This document shows positions 45,392-58,261 of a DNA stretch of 64,000 nt, one piece after another. Both the position numbers and the translations under genes were made by a program. The stretch's first letter is position 1. Each line of letters starts with the position of its first letter. The notes under the pieces were generated by a model. It was not told the DNA's origin. It saw only the letters and a list, made by a program, of their open reading frames with translations, and searched no databases. Origin of the DNA: Flammulina velutipes (Eukaryota; Basidiomycota; Agaricomycetes; Agaricales; Physalacriaceae); the NCBI GenBank assembly GCA_011800155.1, contig CM022370.1, positions 3,286,001 through 3,350,000 on the forward strand, written 5' to 3'.

Positions 45392-47114
45392 ATGTTCAGG
45401 CGCCCACGAAAGGACGGAGGATTATTAGTCGAGGAACTTCGAAAAATCGCCCAGGGCCTTCAACAGGATTCGACGGGCAACCGAGAAGACCTCTGTATCA
45501 GAATCAAAGACTTCAGCAAGCATACGGCTGAAGAATGGTGGACAATGTGAGTCGTTCATTGTATGCATATCACTATGGTTGATTTCGATTATTGCCTGCG
45601 TAAGGCTCAACATGCCTCATCGATCTCACAAAGGCCCTCGCACAATACCTCCCAAAGGACAACAACGCACAAATTCGGCAACCACCAGCAAAAAAGCAAC
45701 TAGCAAAAAAGCAGCCGCACGTCAACGCATTGCTACCAAGGCAGCAGAACGCAACAGTGCTATCCAAATGTCTAAACCTCAGAGGGGCTCAGGGGATATT
45801 CGAACGCCAATGCAGATTGACGCTGCGTTCAAGAAGGTGAGTACTGAAAAAGATCGTCGTTCATCGTTATCTGAATGGTATACTTAGGCGTTAGCTATCG
45901 CTCATGACTGCAAGGATGACTTCACCCCCGAGATACCCTTGAATCACCGCTTCCTACCACCTGCCCAAAACGTGCGCTTTTTTGTCTAAAATACTTACCT
46001 TGTTAATTAACTCCAACTCAGTTGACAACTTTGATGAACACATTCGCGACATTGCTTGAAGAAGTCAATGCAAAAGGCCACAAAACCGACCATGCCTTGG
46101 CTAACAAGAGTAACTCCTCCTCTGACGCCACCACTCTCAACAATGCCTCCACTCTCGAAGACGGTCACACGTTCAATGGCGCCGACGATCACGCATACAA
46201 CGACGACAACACTGTGTTCGAAGATAATCATACATCTAACGACGACGCTGCCCTCAATGACGATCACACATTCAACAGCACCAGCACCGTCGACGATCGC
46301 ACAGTCAACAACAACGCCTCCATTGTCAACGAAGGTCTCTTTCTCCTTGAGGAGCCTGCTCCCGGTCTCTCTTCCGGAAAGCGACCATCGGATGCCTTAC
46401 TTGAATACACCAGGCCTAAGAAGAAGACGCGTCGCAGTCGTGCCATTACAACTGCGACCATCTGCATTGGGAGGGGCAAGAGCATCATTATCAACAGGAA
46501 AGACGCGCCATCTTGGCCCCGCAGTGGCATGCATGTGGTTACTCCGATTAGGACTCTAGTTCAGACCTGGGATCGCAGCAGCGACGATTGGAACCCTCAA
46601 CCCGAGTACTGTGATATGATGTCCGTCGCAATCGAAGGGGGGGAAAGACAGGTCATCGGTCTGAAGGATCTTCCGCAGCTTTATCGACACAAGGCCAGCG
46701 ACGACGACCGAGTCAATGGTGACGATACAAAGGAAGGTCCTGGATGGACGACGGTGCATAGAAACCAATGGCTTTCGTGGAATGTAAGATCATTTCTGGA
46801 TCTACCCATCATTGTGGCTCACATTACAGCAGCATTTCATGACATATTATCTCAGCATCGGGAAGGATGCGTTCGAGAAGAAACATGGCAGCATCGACGG
46901 AGGAGCCCAATTCTCTGTCATAGATGCCTATTTGAGAAAACAAAGGCAAGGGGATTTGCTAGAGGTCGACGCTCTAAAGGTGCTGTGGGGGAGTCAATAT
47001 GACACTCTTTTCAAGGTCGTCGGCAAGGACAAAATAATCTCAGACAAGATCGCTGCCAATAAAAGACACCAGAAATGTTTAGACGACGGACATAGATATG
47101 ATTCAGCAATGTAG
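45392..47114 (+). CDS. Unrecognised nuclear-type protein with SAP-like N-terminus
   Basis: Multi-exon model of about 460 aa. The ATG at 45392 gives MFRRPRKDGG, then LLVEELRKIAQGLQQDSTGN with REDLCIRIKDF, a pattern like the SAP DNA/RNA-binding motif. A basic Lys/Ala-rich segment follows (SKKATSKKAAARQRIATKAA), then ALAIAHDCKDDFTPEIPLNH. Next is a run of degenerate repeats rich in Asp, Asn, His and Thr (46090-46320), a basic TRPKKKTRRSRA, and two C-terminal blocks, SMHVVTPIR-like RSGMHVVTPIRTLVQTWDRS and YYLSIGKDAFEKKHG. Introns near 45547-45604, 45837-45889, 45975-46021 and 46783-46830 keep the frame. Function unknown; nuclear location is inferred from the basic stretches. It might be fused to the upstream gene. 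Confidence 0.5.
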
Positions 47115-50100
47115 GTAGTATCTAGTGACAATGTAACATTCTTGATTGATTTAGTTGTTCGCCAATGACATGACGAAGATGGTTATTGACCATTCATATA
47201 CACCTCCAAGTTCTGGAGTGGGGACGACATCGAGGAAGGTGCTTCAACTCGACACTGTTGTGCATCATGAGAGGCTCCCATAAGATCTTTGTCTATGCTG
47301 TGGTCTATGTCGAAGGGCCACCACCCGTTACAAGTTACGACCAAGCCACGATACTTTCTCTTTGTTGTCTTCAGCGCGAGCCAGTTCCTGTCGAACTTGT
47401 ATACAAGCGCGATCATGCGATCACGCTATGATCGTTAGAATCCAATGCCATTACGAAGGTCAGTTAGCTCCAAAGTGGGAGACAAAGAGAAGGGAAGACT
47501 GAACTAGTCAGCTACTTCGACATGTGCGTGTCAATGAAGACAGCTGGATAGCAAAATGATATATCTTGACGATCTGTTGGGTTTGAATTGAATTAGGATA
47601 TACCGGTTGTAATTGAGGAGGACCTATCAGACCTAAGGCTTCCGAAGTTTATTCGAGGGAACATTGTCTGGTGACGGCAAGCTACGGATTGTGCCAAAAG
47701 CTGTCAACTTGCCTGGTGGCGCAAACAGGATAGTTACAACATGCAGTGTAGTTATGGAGGATTGTGAATGCTAAGCACAGGGCACGGGAATGTCGAGTTC
47801 TAACTTCTAAATCGGAAACAAAATTCTACTCGTTCACATCAGCGGGTGGATGGCGAGTTGTGTAGTAGATGCTAGCGCGATACATGAACGGTGCACAACA
47901 TTGGGTTCGTATTAGGAACTGAGGCATCTGGGAGTCAAATCATTTAGCTGGGAGCGGACGCATAACATTCAATAACAGTGGACACGCGACAAGCGTGATC
48001 TTGAGGGCCCGTTAGCTTGTAACATATAGAGCAGTAAGTATCAAATCGCACCTTTTCGATTCCCAGCGCGTCTTTCATAGAAACCTCTAAACGAGGAACA
48101 GTGCATATCTTTCCAGGTTGCGCGACAACTGCGCCAGCGCAAAGCGGCCAATTCAAGGTCAATGCGGTACAGAAAAGCAGAGATCGCAAGTGGATGGTGA
48201 TACAAGACTGTTTAGTATGACGGATGTCTCTAGCCTTGCGCGATCTCGACGTCGTCGCGTAGTTCGAGTACAACAAAGCAAGAGTACCTCCAGTGGTCGA
48301 CTTGATAACTATGGTGTGTATAGCCCATGGCAATGGCATCAACAGCGAAAGGGACCCAACGGAAAGAGAAAGACGTGTTGGTGAACGAGTGCAGGGCTCC
48401 AGTCCGGCTGCTGATTTGTTCTCTGGGTGTAGCCGCCTCCTACAATCTCTCCCCACGGATGTTCGATGTTCAACAACAGCGGGCCCATGAGGATTAGGGT
48501 TTGAATCTTCAGGTAGTTTCACTAACTATGTCCAATGATCCAACATGCAACACTGAGCGACCGCGCCGTTCGGATTTTGCCGGTATGTAGTGTTCAAGTT
48601 GTCTGGAATGACAGAAAATCCGTAATCCTCGACCCACTGAGTCCTAGAATTGTCTGCAGAAATATAAGAATGGAGCAATGTACAAATGAGATCCGCCATT
48701 TGCGACAGAAAGTGCAAGTGCTGAGATCTGAGAACACATCGACGAGTATAGCATTGAGAGACCTGGGGGCATGTCGAAGACAAGCGACGATAACAGCATT
48801 GGCGTCGGCAGCCAATAGAGGTGATATATACGTTCCCAGCATGGCAGAAGATAATGTGCGACTGTCTAGTCGTGTCGAGCTATCGTCGGGGCGACTATGT
48901 AGGAGCTGTCAAATCCTTTGTTGTTGTGGAGATTGATTGTCCATGTCTTGAGATGTCACAAAAGCGGTAGAGCAACGAGTCAGAGAGTTACTAGTGATTC
49001 AGATGATGGTGATTGAGAACTTGGAGAAACACGACACGTGGCAACATGATCCTGCTTTCCGCCACGATCATTCAATTAGAATTATTGGTACCAGAATGCT
49101 ATCCGACTGGGTGTCATCCAACTGCAATTTATCACCGACAGTTATTTAGCGAAACCCACCCGCTTGGCATTTGGTGCGCAAGTCTGACAGATCAACGCAT
49201 GTACTTACCAGCACTTAGTCGAAACATCCCATCCAAGCTATCGTCTGCATGTGCGACCAACAGCCTCTGCCATTTCTCGTTTCACGCAAGCTGAACGTTG
49301 AAATTAAAACCGTTTCATAATGGCACGCACTTTTGGAAGAAAATCTGGCAATGTTGCCTTAGAGTCTATCCTGAATGGATCTGTGGACGCGCTGAATGTC
49401 CGAAAGCGGCCTCAAAGTTTTGTTGGTAGGCTTTTCATCTCAGCGTCAAGCGCAACGGGGGTATTGAATGTATGTGAAGTATCTTTATGAATGTTCCCCA
49501 TACGCGCCCTCCCAAAATACACCTTTGCAAGTCCAACCAGTGGGTGTCATCCATTAACCATTCGATCTTCAAAATACTGTTTACAGGATCGTAATCCAAA
49601 TCGATTTGGCCAAGTATCCCAAAGCCTTCGAACACCTCCAACATATTAGCTTTTAGCTTCTTCGACGAACAAATGACTACCCCCCATACCATCGGAAATA
49701 GATTGTCATCTCGTCTCCTGGTGCATCTTCGTCGCCTCGCTATCTACCCCAAGTGTATGCCTTCAAAGAAATCTCGCTGTTCAGCATCAAGCTTCATGCG
49801 GCCTACCATATCCAAGTTATCCATAGTATTCTCTATTCACCATCCCGTCCCACCTTCGTACCTCCATTTTCAAGCCCGAGTTCGCTTTCCGTTGGATATG
49901 TCACGCCGTCCTTGGATATCCTCCGGATTGTGGCTATCACCTTGTAGGGTACCGAAGACCGACGTCACCCTTCCGTTTCGCCTCCCGCTTGTCGTCGCCT
50001 TGCTTATCATACATTCATGCTGGAATCCGACCGCATCTGAGTCCACCGCAGCACACGGCGCACTAGATTTAATCTAATCTTGTATCGTTCAGCCTGTGTC

Positions 50101-51744
50101 AGCGTTCGCAGCTGAATGCTCGGTAGTCAGTGCGCCGACCAATCGCCTGAGCTGCGAAATCCTCGGCAACCTCTTTACAGGCTTTGAATCTTTCAGATTC
50201 GTCCACCGCGTCCATCTAGTCATCACGAGCCTTGTTTCAAATGGATGGCTAACTATTACTACCCGAACGAAGTCAAAGAGACTCCAAATACGCGATAGGA
50301 ATTCCTAGAGCGCCGTCTACGGTGGTCAGTAAGTCGTTTTTTGGGTGATACAATGAAATTAATTCTCTTTCAAGTAGTTCCCTTTTCATTCATGGTCGCA
50401 GCGCGCATGATTCAGCAGCTGGTCTTTTTTGCGCTCTGATGATGGAGTGCACTACGCTGCATGACCAGAAGTGACATTAACTGATACCCAGCATCGGTGG
50501 CGTTCTCCCGAAATGTGGCTCGTCATTGAAGGCAATTCGGGGTCGCATTCTCGAAGCATTCGCCATACGACTGATCACAAACATATCGCAGAATGATCTG
50601 ACATTTAGGTATGAACTCCAGACTTCTTGTCCACCCCGACTTCGAAATGTAGGAAACGATCCTCTGTTACGCATATATTTGGGACGTACGGTAGTCGAGA
50701 CCAAAAGATACGTCCCATCGACCTCAAATGCCGATCTCGCGTCCTCGCCTATTGTCAAGCACGAGTCGCCTATGACAATCATCGATTTTCAGGACATAAC
50801 CTTGTACCGTAACCAGCGCTTTGAACTTTGAAGCCTTTGCGTGGGAAATCGAACAATGCTGATGATGATTTTGCCCTTACCTCCCTCTCCTATCCAACGG
50901 GACTCAAATGATTTTCCTTCGAATCCCATAAGTGCAGGTTCCTAGCATCTATTCCAACGTCATTCATCTCTTCGTCGTCCAATTGTGTTGCCTCGAATTG
51001 TGCGCATTCATCATATTGCCCGTCTCCTTGTTCATTCCCCTGCGAGGGATGGTACCACATCCATAATGCAATGCAGATGCGCCTGAGCGTTCACTTTATC
51101 ACCCCGAGCTCATTCTCCCTCTAACAAGACTGTTATTCATCATCGTCTCGTCTCTACCATTGTCAGTATCCGACAACGACATTAGCATTCCGTTCCCCAA
51201 GCGCTCATCTTTCCCTTCGCCCATTATGCGTAAATTGTTGTCTCCCTAGTAGCTACTTCAGCTGACGCAGGCGCGCGTTCAAGTTCGCACCGAAACTCGT
51301 GCAAAATCCGTTTCCAGCGATTACAAGCCCTGAATTACGAGCTACTTACTCGCGACTCGCAAGGGCTTATTCCTCCACTCCCTAAAGCTCATCGACCTCA
51401 ATGCACGGGTGGTCTGCCCAGGACTACTGAACCATAAGCAGTTGTTGCCCGCACTCTAATTCTGGAGCTGAATATTTTTATTTCGTATATAGATTTTTGC
51501 GGTCACCAACTGCCAACAACCTCTGTTCGCCACTATGGCATCTTCATATGACAAGAATGTTATTCAAAATCATTGAAACAGTATTGACTTGTAGACCGAC
51601 GTGAACTTGGAAGAACGAGCTGATTCCTTTCTCACGAGTCACCCGTTTGATGGTAGGTCGGTAAGTCTCTCTGTTCCATCTCCGTCATGTTGGACAGCAA
51701 GGATACTAATATCACTACCTGGTGAATGGTAAGTAAAAAGGTCA
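47115..51744. other. Long gene-poor region
   Basis: About 4.6 kb without a supported gene. The frame at 47944-48522 (-) includes a hydrophobic stretch followed by a Cys, but has no ATG in place and does not continue across a splice site. The frames at 48535-48936 (+), 49435-49692 (-) and 50526-50831 (+) have no motifs I recognise. It may hold decayed genes or non-coding RNA; the sequence alone does not show either. Confidence 0.4.
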
Positions 51745-53299
51745 TCAACATTTCGAGTCCTTACCAGGCTGAGCTAACACATATTCGTAGAGGATTCGAG
51801 GCACCCATGCCTTAACACGACGGTTTTGGGTAGGCGTACTTGGCTGGTAACCTTCTTCTTCGAGTCCACCATCGACACCTCCCGTGACGATAGCTAAGAC
51901 TATAGAGGCCGGAATAGATAAGTTCATGAAGACATGTGTTTTTTCGCGAAAGAGTTGGGCCTTCTGAGGGATTGCTCGCGAACCAATGACATGGAATGGA
52001 GAGATATCGGCATCCAGATTGTCGTCAAGTTCCATCTGTACCTTGAGTAACTGTCGGATGGCTAGTCCCGGAAACACCAATCTGTCAAAATGCTGGAAGA
52101 GCTTTGCGAATGTTCGACAAGAATTCAGATTAGTGATGACGACTTTGGCCATCCGTCGAAGATCCGGTGCCGTATTCCAGGAGAGCATGTCCATGGTGTC
52201 GGGATTCGATCTCACAGGCAAGAGGTAGAGGTGAAGAATACGAGCAGAAGGGACGTTAGGGGGAATGATTAGATCTCGTACTCGTTTGTGTGGATGATTA
52301 TCGAGTTCAACTCGGAAATTGATTCGCCATCGTTGGAGGAAATTGTCCAGTTCGTCTGTGTCAAGGCTTAGAGCTGCCTGCAGGAGCTGTTGGCTAGAAA
52401 CGAAATAACAAAGCTGGATCGACGTTTTAATACCACAGCGAGGAATTCCGGACTGAAATAAAGATTTGTCAGGAGCTCAGAACCGAAAAGAATGTTGAAT
52501 ACCGCATAGTCACCTCCCCTAAAGACAACCACAAGTGCCAGCTGCTCCTTTGACAACTGGCAATCGTTGTAGGAGTAAACAGTGATGTCAGAACGACTGA
52601 AATGAACCCTGGTAATCAAGAATGAGTAGAACTCTCACACTAACGATCATACTCACATTCGAAAAATGCGCGGAGCTCCAAATATCATTACGTCGATGCC
52701 TTCCGTAAGCACAGCATCGATCCAATTATCAGTGCAAAGCCATGCGAGTTCAGCTGCAGCCTGTCCAGGTGCCTAGAGCAGTTATCAGTTACCTCTGCAC
52801 GTTGCAAAGCTCGACATATTATAGCACCTCAATCCATGCAAATCCGGCAGCAGAGAATAGCTTTTTTAGCTTACTTGCAAGCCAGTAATGGGACTGTCGA
52901 AGATGGTTCTGTTTCCTTCCCTTCATGTGTGGTCGTGCTGGACCATCGAAGACAAAAAGTGGAATGATTGCAGTCATGCTGAAGATTCGCATTACATGGA
53001 TAGAGATCATCCTGAGAGCGGCATCCTTTGAATGACGATAACAGGACCAGGATATCCAAATGCTGAACTTGGTAAGCCATATGATAGAAGGTCAAGCTAG
53101 GAAAGACTGACCTTATATCGACCCCGACTCGCAAGCCACGTACCTCGGCCGTGTTCTGGACAACTTCTTTCATTGATTCATCCACAAGGGACACTTGTGT
53201 GCGATGACAATACACATCCAGAGCCTAATGAAACTTGAATGATAGCAGGAAAAGCAAAAGGCATGAGCACAAACCTGCCAGAGCTGTTGAATGCACATG
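51745..53299 (-). CDS. Divergent XPG/GEN1-type (PIN-fold) nuclease-like protein
   Basis: Resembles Rad2/XPG-family structure-specific nucleases, nearest GEN1/Yen1-like proteins expanded in basidiomycetes. The ATG at 53299 starts MCIQQLWQ (compare the usual MGxxxLW). LRVGVDIRSVF carries the N-region Asp, and LFVFDGPARPHMKGRKQ the second Asp region. The XPG-I region reads APGQAAAELAWL where active enzymes have GEAEAE, and AVLTEGIDVMIFGA where they have TDDSDxxxFGA, so several metal-binding acids are changed. LALVVVFRGGDYAV resembles the LLxGGDYDxG helix-hairpin region. The C-terminus includes RRVKAWVPRILYEYV. About seven short introns. It is probably catalytically impaired, or a decaying copy. 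Exon edges are approximate. Confidence 0.62.
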
Positions 53300-53437
53300 A
53301 TGGTAGGAAAGGAGTGCAATCTAAGACAGATGATCGTAGATTTTCATGTCACTCAAATCAGACCATCCTCGGACGGGGGCGCCAAACATCATCCACTTCG
53401 TCTTTGAAATGCTGACCACCACGAAGTTCAGGCAGCA

Positions 53438-53989
53438 CTAGGCGAAGAAGGCGGCCAGCTTCAAGAACAGGGCGATGCAGGAGGTCGACCATATACTAAC
53501 GTCGTCTGCCAGTGCCCGTTCGGCATGCGAAACCCGTTTCCCATTCAAAGCTATGTCATCGTCGTGGGTGGGGATGGCAGCGAATAGATTGGTGAAGACT
53601 ATGATCCACACCATTGGTGATAGCGAGTCCCGCGTGGGCAAACCCATCATTGACTTGAACGCTGTGGTGATCTCTCCGTTATGAGAGACCCCGCACCACA
53701 TGCGTTGATATAGCATCCTGAGCCACTTGAAAATATGCCCAGAGATGTTTTCGTGACACATTTTTACCCACAGCGAGGGTATTTCAGAGGAGGGGAAGGC
53801 GTTGGTCTGGTGTACGGACGCCACACAAAGATTTTTTCCTTCGTTCTGTGCCTTTCCAATGGCTGTTTTCAGTAGGAAAGAGTTATTCTGTGTCCTGAGG
53901 CCTTTCCTAAAATCGTTCTCAGATTTGGGTAGGTAGTTACAATTATTGGCCCATTCGCAAAGTCGAGCGTCGAGGAGGGGAGTCATCAT
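53438..53989 (-). mobile_element. Decayed non-LTR retrotransposon reverse-transcriptase fragment
   Basis: A 183-codon frame matches the fingers/palm region of LINE-type reverse transcriptases: LLDARLCEWANNCNYLPKSE, then DFRKGLRTQNNSFLLKTAI, SLWVKMCHENISGHIFKWLR, LPTRDSLSP (usual G-x-RQGDPLSP) and ALADDVSIWS (usual Y/FADD). In motif A the catalytic Asp is replaced (VASVHQTNAF against xFxDxxKAFD), so the copy is inactive. No endonuclease, poly-A tail or target-site duplication was found. The fragment is cut at both ends. Confidence 0.7.
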
Positions 53990-55560
53990 CTGGTAGCGCG
54001 TGAGACTCGGGGACTTTGTTGGGGTGAATTATACCTTTAGGAAGCAACTCTCCAATCCTGTCGATCTATAGCTTCTCGGGATGTTGAGAGGTTTTGTATG
54101 CCGATTAATTTCGTGGTGCGTTCGCGTATGCATCAGTTGAACAGGTCCGCCAAGTTGTCTTGGGTATGTCCATTATCTTCGTGTAGCTTGAGCTATCCAC
54201 CCCGACGCTTGAGCGAGGGGATCGTTTGGCCTTGATCTTGCCGATGTGAAGTATTGTCGGTGGCGATTCATCTAGGGTGTGGCGCAGTCACGAGTGAAGG
54301 CCTTGATTTGTCCAGGTAAATGATGATTGATTTGACGATTTGCCACCAGGAGCACAGAGAGTCTGCTGTTACAAGCCTGACGAGATGCAAGTCCGGAGGT
54401 TCTAGGGAAATTGGGCTTGTGAGAGTAATTGTGCATGATCCAAAATTACGCCACATAGCTTTCGCCCGTGAGAAGAGGGATAAATGGAGACAGATGGCAC
54501 TCAGCTGTACGGTGACCCGTGGAGGCAACAAATATTCTACCAGTTTCTCTAAACATAGCTCGGTAGTTCGTGTTGATCTGCGTGCCCATATCTTTCCCGA
54601 TTAGCTCTAGGATGCCGCGAGAGACGCCATATAGAATAATAATCTTATTCGCTGGATGCTGATGTATAAGGGCCGTGATCGAGTATAATGTAACCGCCGT
54701 GAGGTTGAATGGGAAAATGACTACAACATCATCGTTTGAAAGCATGCATAATCGGAGCATCGACGTACCAGGGCGTAAGAGAACAACTGCACAATCAAAA
54801 GAATGAACATGAGCACTGATCCCTTCTATATAGAAGCTTGGGATTGTTTGCAGAATTTCCGACAATGCTTACCGACTAAGCCTGCATGCGGCGCTGCATT
54901 GACATAGAGGAATGCCGACATTAGATGGCGATGCGCTTGCTACTTCGCTTCTCTCTACACACAAGGATGGCGCGCCTACCCTTGCAGCACCGCCTGGCGC
55001 ATTATGAGCATCCCATCACAGCCACCTTCCATCAAGACGACTCGGAGTGGCGGTCATTATCCTGCAGCAAGACGCTGCATCATCTCCTGCTGATAATCCA
55101 GGTCCTGCCTTGACGAATAGAATGGGTCCGCGGAGGTTGAAGATGGTGGGGCCATTGCTCCGTTCGTAGTAGACTGCGGGAGCAATCCTGCAAGGACACG
55201 ACATGAGCACATCAAGCTTTAGAGCCTAACTCTCAGCTACGCACATAAGAGGGCGCAAGATGTAAGTTCACTCACTTACCGAAAACGACCATAGATCACA
55301 TCGTGCCAACAAGGCATCATCGGTTCATTCCATGCCTTGGATATCAGATCCTTCAGCCGTCATCTTGCGTATCTCGCAAGTAGATAGTGATTGTCAGTAA
55401 AAGAGTTTGGTAAAATAGATGAGAAATTCCTCACATGCGGAAAATCGGTCGTGCAGGCATGGTTTGACATTGTGGAAGACACTTGGTAAAACAGTATAAA
55501 CAAAGTAATGTAGTCGTAAGACAGTAAGACATAGTAGAAAGACGTTCATAAGCCATTCTA
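53990..55560. other. Gene-poor region next to retrotransposon fragment
   Basis: About 1.6 kb with no supported gene. The 139-codon frame at 54446-54865 (-) shows hydrophobic stretches but no recognised family. Remnants of the retrotransposon beyond recognition may be included. Confidence 0.35.
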
Positions 55561-57966
55561 TCAGGATTCTTCTATCTTGACATCAAATCGTTCAAGATCA
55601 CCCAATGAAACCTAAGTGCAGTTAAGTTTGCGAAGAAGATACAGTGCTAACAGAGAATGACTCACCAAATCTGGTTGTCTCCTTGTTGATCTGCGACTAC
55701 TGGACATAACTGAGGCCGCAGTAAGTGTCGAGTTATTGAGGAGATGCTTGTCAGCGGATATACGTGTCTTTTTTGCGGGACGTGTGACAGCGGGATTGTC
55801 AGCAATAGCAATAGCAGACATACTTGGTGTTGCCGGCATGGTTGCATGATCGAGGTCACTGAGTGTGGCTGGAGTCGACGGTGTCGCTGGAGCTGACGAC
55901 GTCGCCAAGGTTGACGGCGTGAAGCCAGCATCGACAAGAGAAACTGCCTTTCTCTTCTTCGGATTTGCTACCTTCGCTTGGCCACGTTGGTTGAAGATTC
56001 GGCGATCGATTTGACGCTCCAACAAGTCAGTTAGCGTAGGTAGTGCAGCTGGATCGTTCCGACAGAGAATGATACTATACGAGGATGTCAACACTAGTAC
56101 TAGCTTGAATAGCTGAATTTACCTGTTTTTGATGATCCGTGCAGTCCCACAAAAGTCGAGGGGTCCTATCGCCCAATTGTTTGTCCAGTTTGTGATATGA
56201 GAGAACAATGCATTCCGCCGAAGTTCTCCTTTCCACTCTTCTATGTGAAAAGAGCTTGATGATGGCAAAGGCGGATGGAGAGACCATACTTGTTTGTTAT
56301 CAATGCGATAGCACCTCGTGTCGATGCGACATGCCCGAAACGCCCGTCTTTCAAGAAAGAGATTATTATTGTATCGCGCGAGATCCAAGAATAATGGGTT
56401 GTTGAGATCCTCGACATGGGTGTCTAGAGTATCTCAGTATCCTCGTTCAAACATGCATGACGTACATACTGCGCACAGAGAGATATCTTTTGATGACAGG
56501 AGGCAGCCAGACCTCAAGTCGATTTTCTGCACAGAAATCTGGTCCGAAGATCATTATCCCAAGAGACTTCGACGACGATAACGATAATTGAACCAGTGTA
56601 GGTTCAAAAACATCATAGAATGGACCCGGGAGCGTACAATCTTCGACTAGGGACTGCAGGAAATCAGAATCTAACATCAAGCATCTCAGTGGCTCTTGCC
56701 TCATTCAATAGCCACAGGTCTTTAAAACGCTTCGGAACGTAACAGAAGTCTTTTGAGTGAACTTGTAGCCACTTTGAGTATGCTTCTCGATCCTTGTTTG
56801 AAACTGCTAAAAAGTGGCCCCCTTTCAAGAATGGAGTTAAAAAGGCCCTAGAGCAGGTCAATAACATTAGCGAGAAGATTGAAAGACTTACATCAAGTTT
56901 TCGCGAGCATATGAGAGATGGTGATGGTAGGCCGCGATAAGTCGCGCAGTACGGCTCGGATCGTCGAAAATCTCAGCCTCTGTCGCATAAGGATTGAGAC
57001 CTATGAATTGTGAGCACAGCATTGTCCTAACGTGATAGTCGTACCTGCACGGTGAAAGAGTTCTGCGACTGTGTAGACACCTACGCCACCCCAGACATCA
57101 CGTGCCTGTCGCACAGCCGTAACAGCTCTGCGTTCACGTTTCCTCAATAACTTGGGACGCTGCCATTCTCCGTGTTTGAAGGTGAATCCGGCACTTCGAA
57201 GTATCCAATCAAAGACCGAGCCTATGAATTTTTCGAAGTCGAGCAGCGCATCGGGATGCTGAGCTGGTAGACGATCCCGGGATGTAGCATAAAAAATCTG
57301 GCTGGTACGTTAGAATCCATGAGAATGTGCCGAAACGAAGACGAACAGTAAACATGTTGTCAAAAGTAGGAAACGTCAACACCCAATCTCCAAGGTCAAT
57401 TGCCAAACCAATCCTATACTTTCGAAGCTACATGCCATATTCTTATCAGTAGGGAATGATGTGACACAGGTTGAGCAAAAACTCACATCCGCCGTCAGTG
57501 GTTTGATGGAACTCTCCCACTGACTGCCCGTATAGATATTCAACGAGGTATGTGTCAAATATTGTATCTGTTAACATGGTGAATGGCGAGATAAGTTGGC
57601 TAAGAGGGAACACACCTGCATCCACATTGGACGTTTGGTCAGTTGGCAAGCGAACTCCAGAATAAGATTCCTCGGGTTGAATTGCACGCTACGTAGACGA
57701 AAGTTTTGAGACCGAATCGAGCCAACAATCGGAGGGTAAACACGTCTCTGGGCATTCAAGGGCCCGCGTTCCACCTTGCATCCCAGCTGAATTGCATACG
57801 GAATGGTAGACGCCGCTGGCGACGATGGTGGTGCTACTTCAGCCTCTGCATCCGTGGAGGTGATATAGAAATCGCGAATGGCCAATTTCTCCACAGAGGA
57901 GCGGTGTGCTTCGAACCATTGAGAGGCAATCAGATTGGCAGCCAGAGTCTCAATAATTTCCGGCAT
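55561..57966 (-). CDS. Unrecognised multi-exon protein with nuclear-type C-terminus
   Basis: I do not recognise the family. A coherent chain of about 640 aa can be built. It starts at ATG 57966 (MPEIIETLAANLIASQWFEA; an upstream in-frame ATG at 58134 is possible). RVYPPIVGSIRSQNFRLRSV, LGDWVLTFPTFDNMF, FEKFIGSVFDWILRSAGF, QARDVWGGVGVYTVAELFHR and NPYATEAEIFDDPSRTARLI follow. A 46-nt intron near 56692-56737 is needed to pass from FCY to PLRCLMLDSDFLQS; without it the frame stops at 56664. Later exons carry WSLHPPLPSSSSFHIEEWKG and AALPTLTDLLERQIDRRIFN. A Ser/Thr/Pro/Ala-rich tail has PKKRKA and PAKKTR clusters and ends DVKIEES, which includes a SUMO-type VKIE. About nine introns in all. Confidence 0.55.
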
Positions 57967-58261
57967 AATCTTGGAGCTGGAATGTGCGCGGTACTGGAGT
58001 ATGTGTTGGTGGTAAGGATAGACGTGTTTCGGCGCACGTGGTTGTGACTGATGTGTGACCACGCTAGCCGTGCGCAAGAGCAATAATAGGCATTGATTAT
58101 ACAGTACAGTACAGTCCGTACTACAGCGTAACATGACAGTTCAGCAAAATGACCGTTCTTACAGATTCAAGCCAGTGACTCGTTCAAAATAACTAACCAA
58201 AAGAGAAAGGCCACGGTCACGGAAAAAATGTACGAATGAACATCGGAAGAGTGTTTCGAAG

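Noticed and set aside
47944..48300. Hydrophobic N-terminus followed by GKICTVPRLE, recalling secreted pectinase-type (GH28) starts
   Set aside because: There is no ATG in frame at the right place and nothing after the next splice site continues a GH28 domain.
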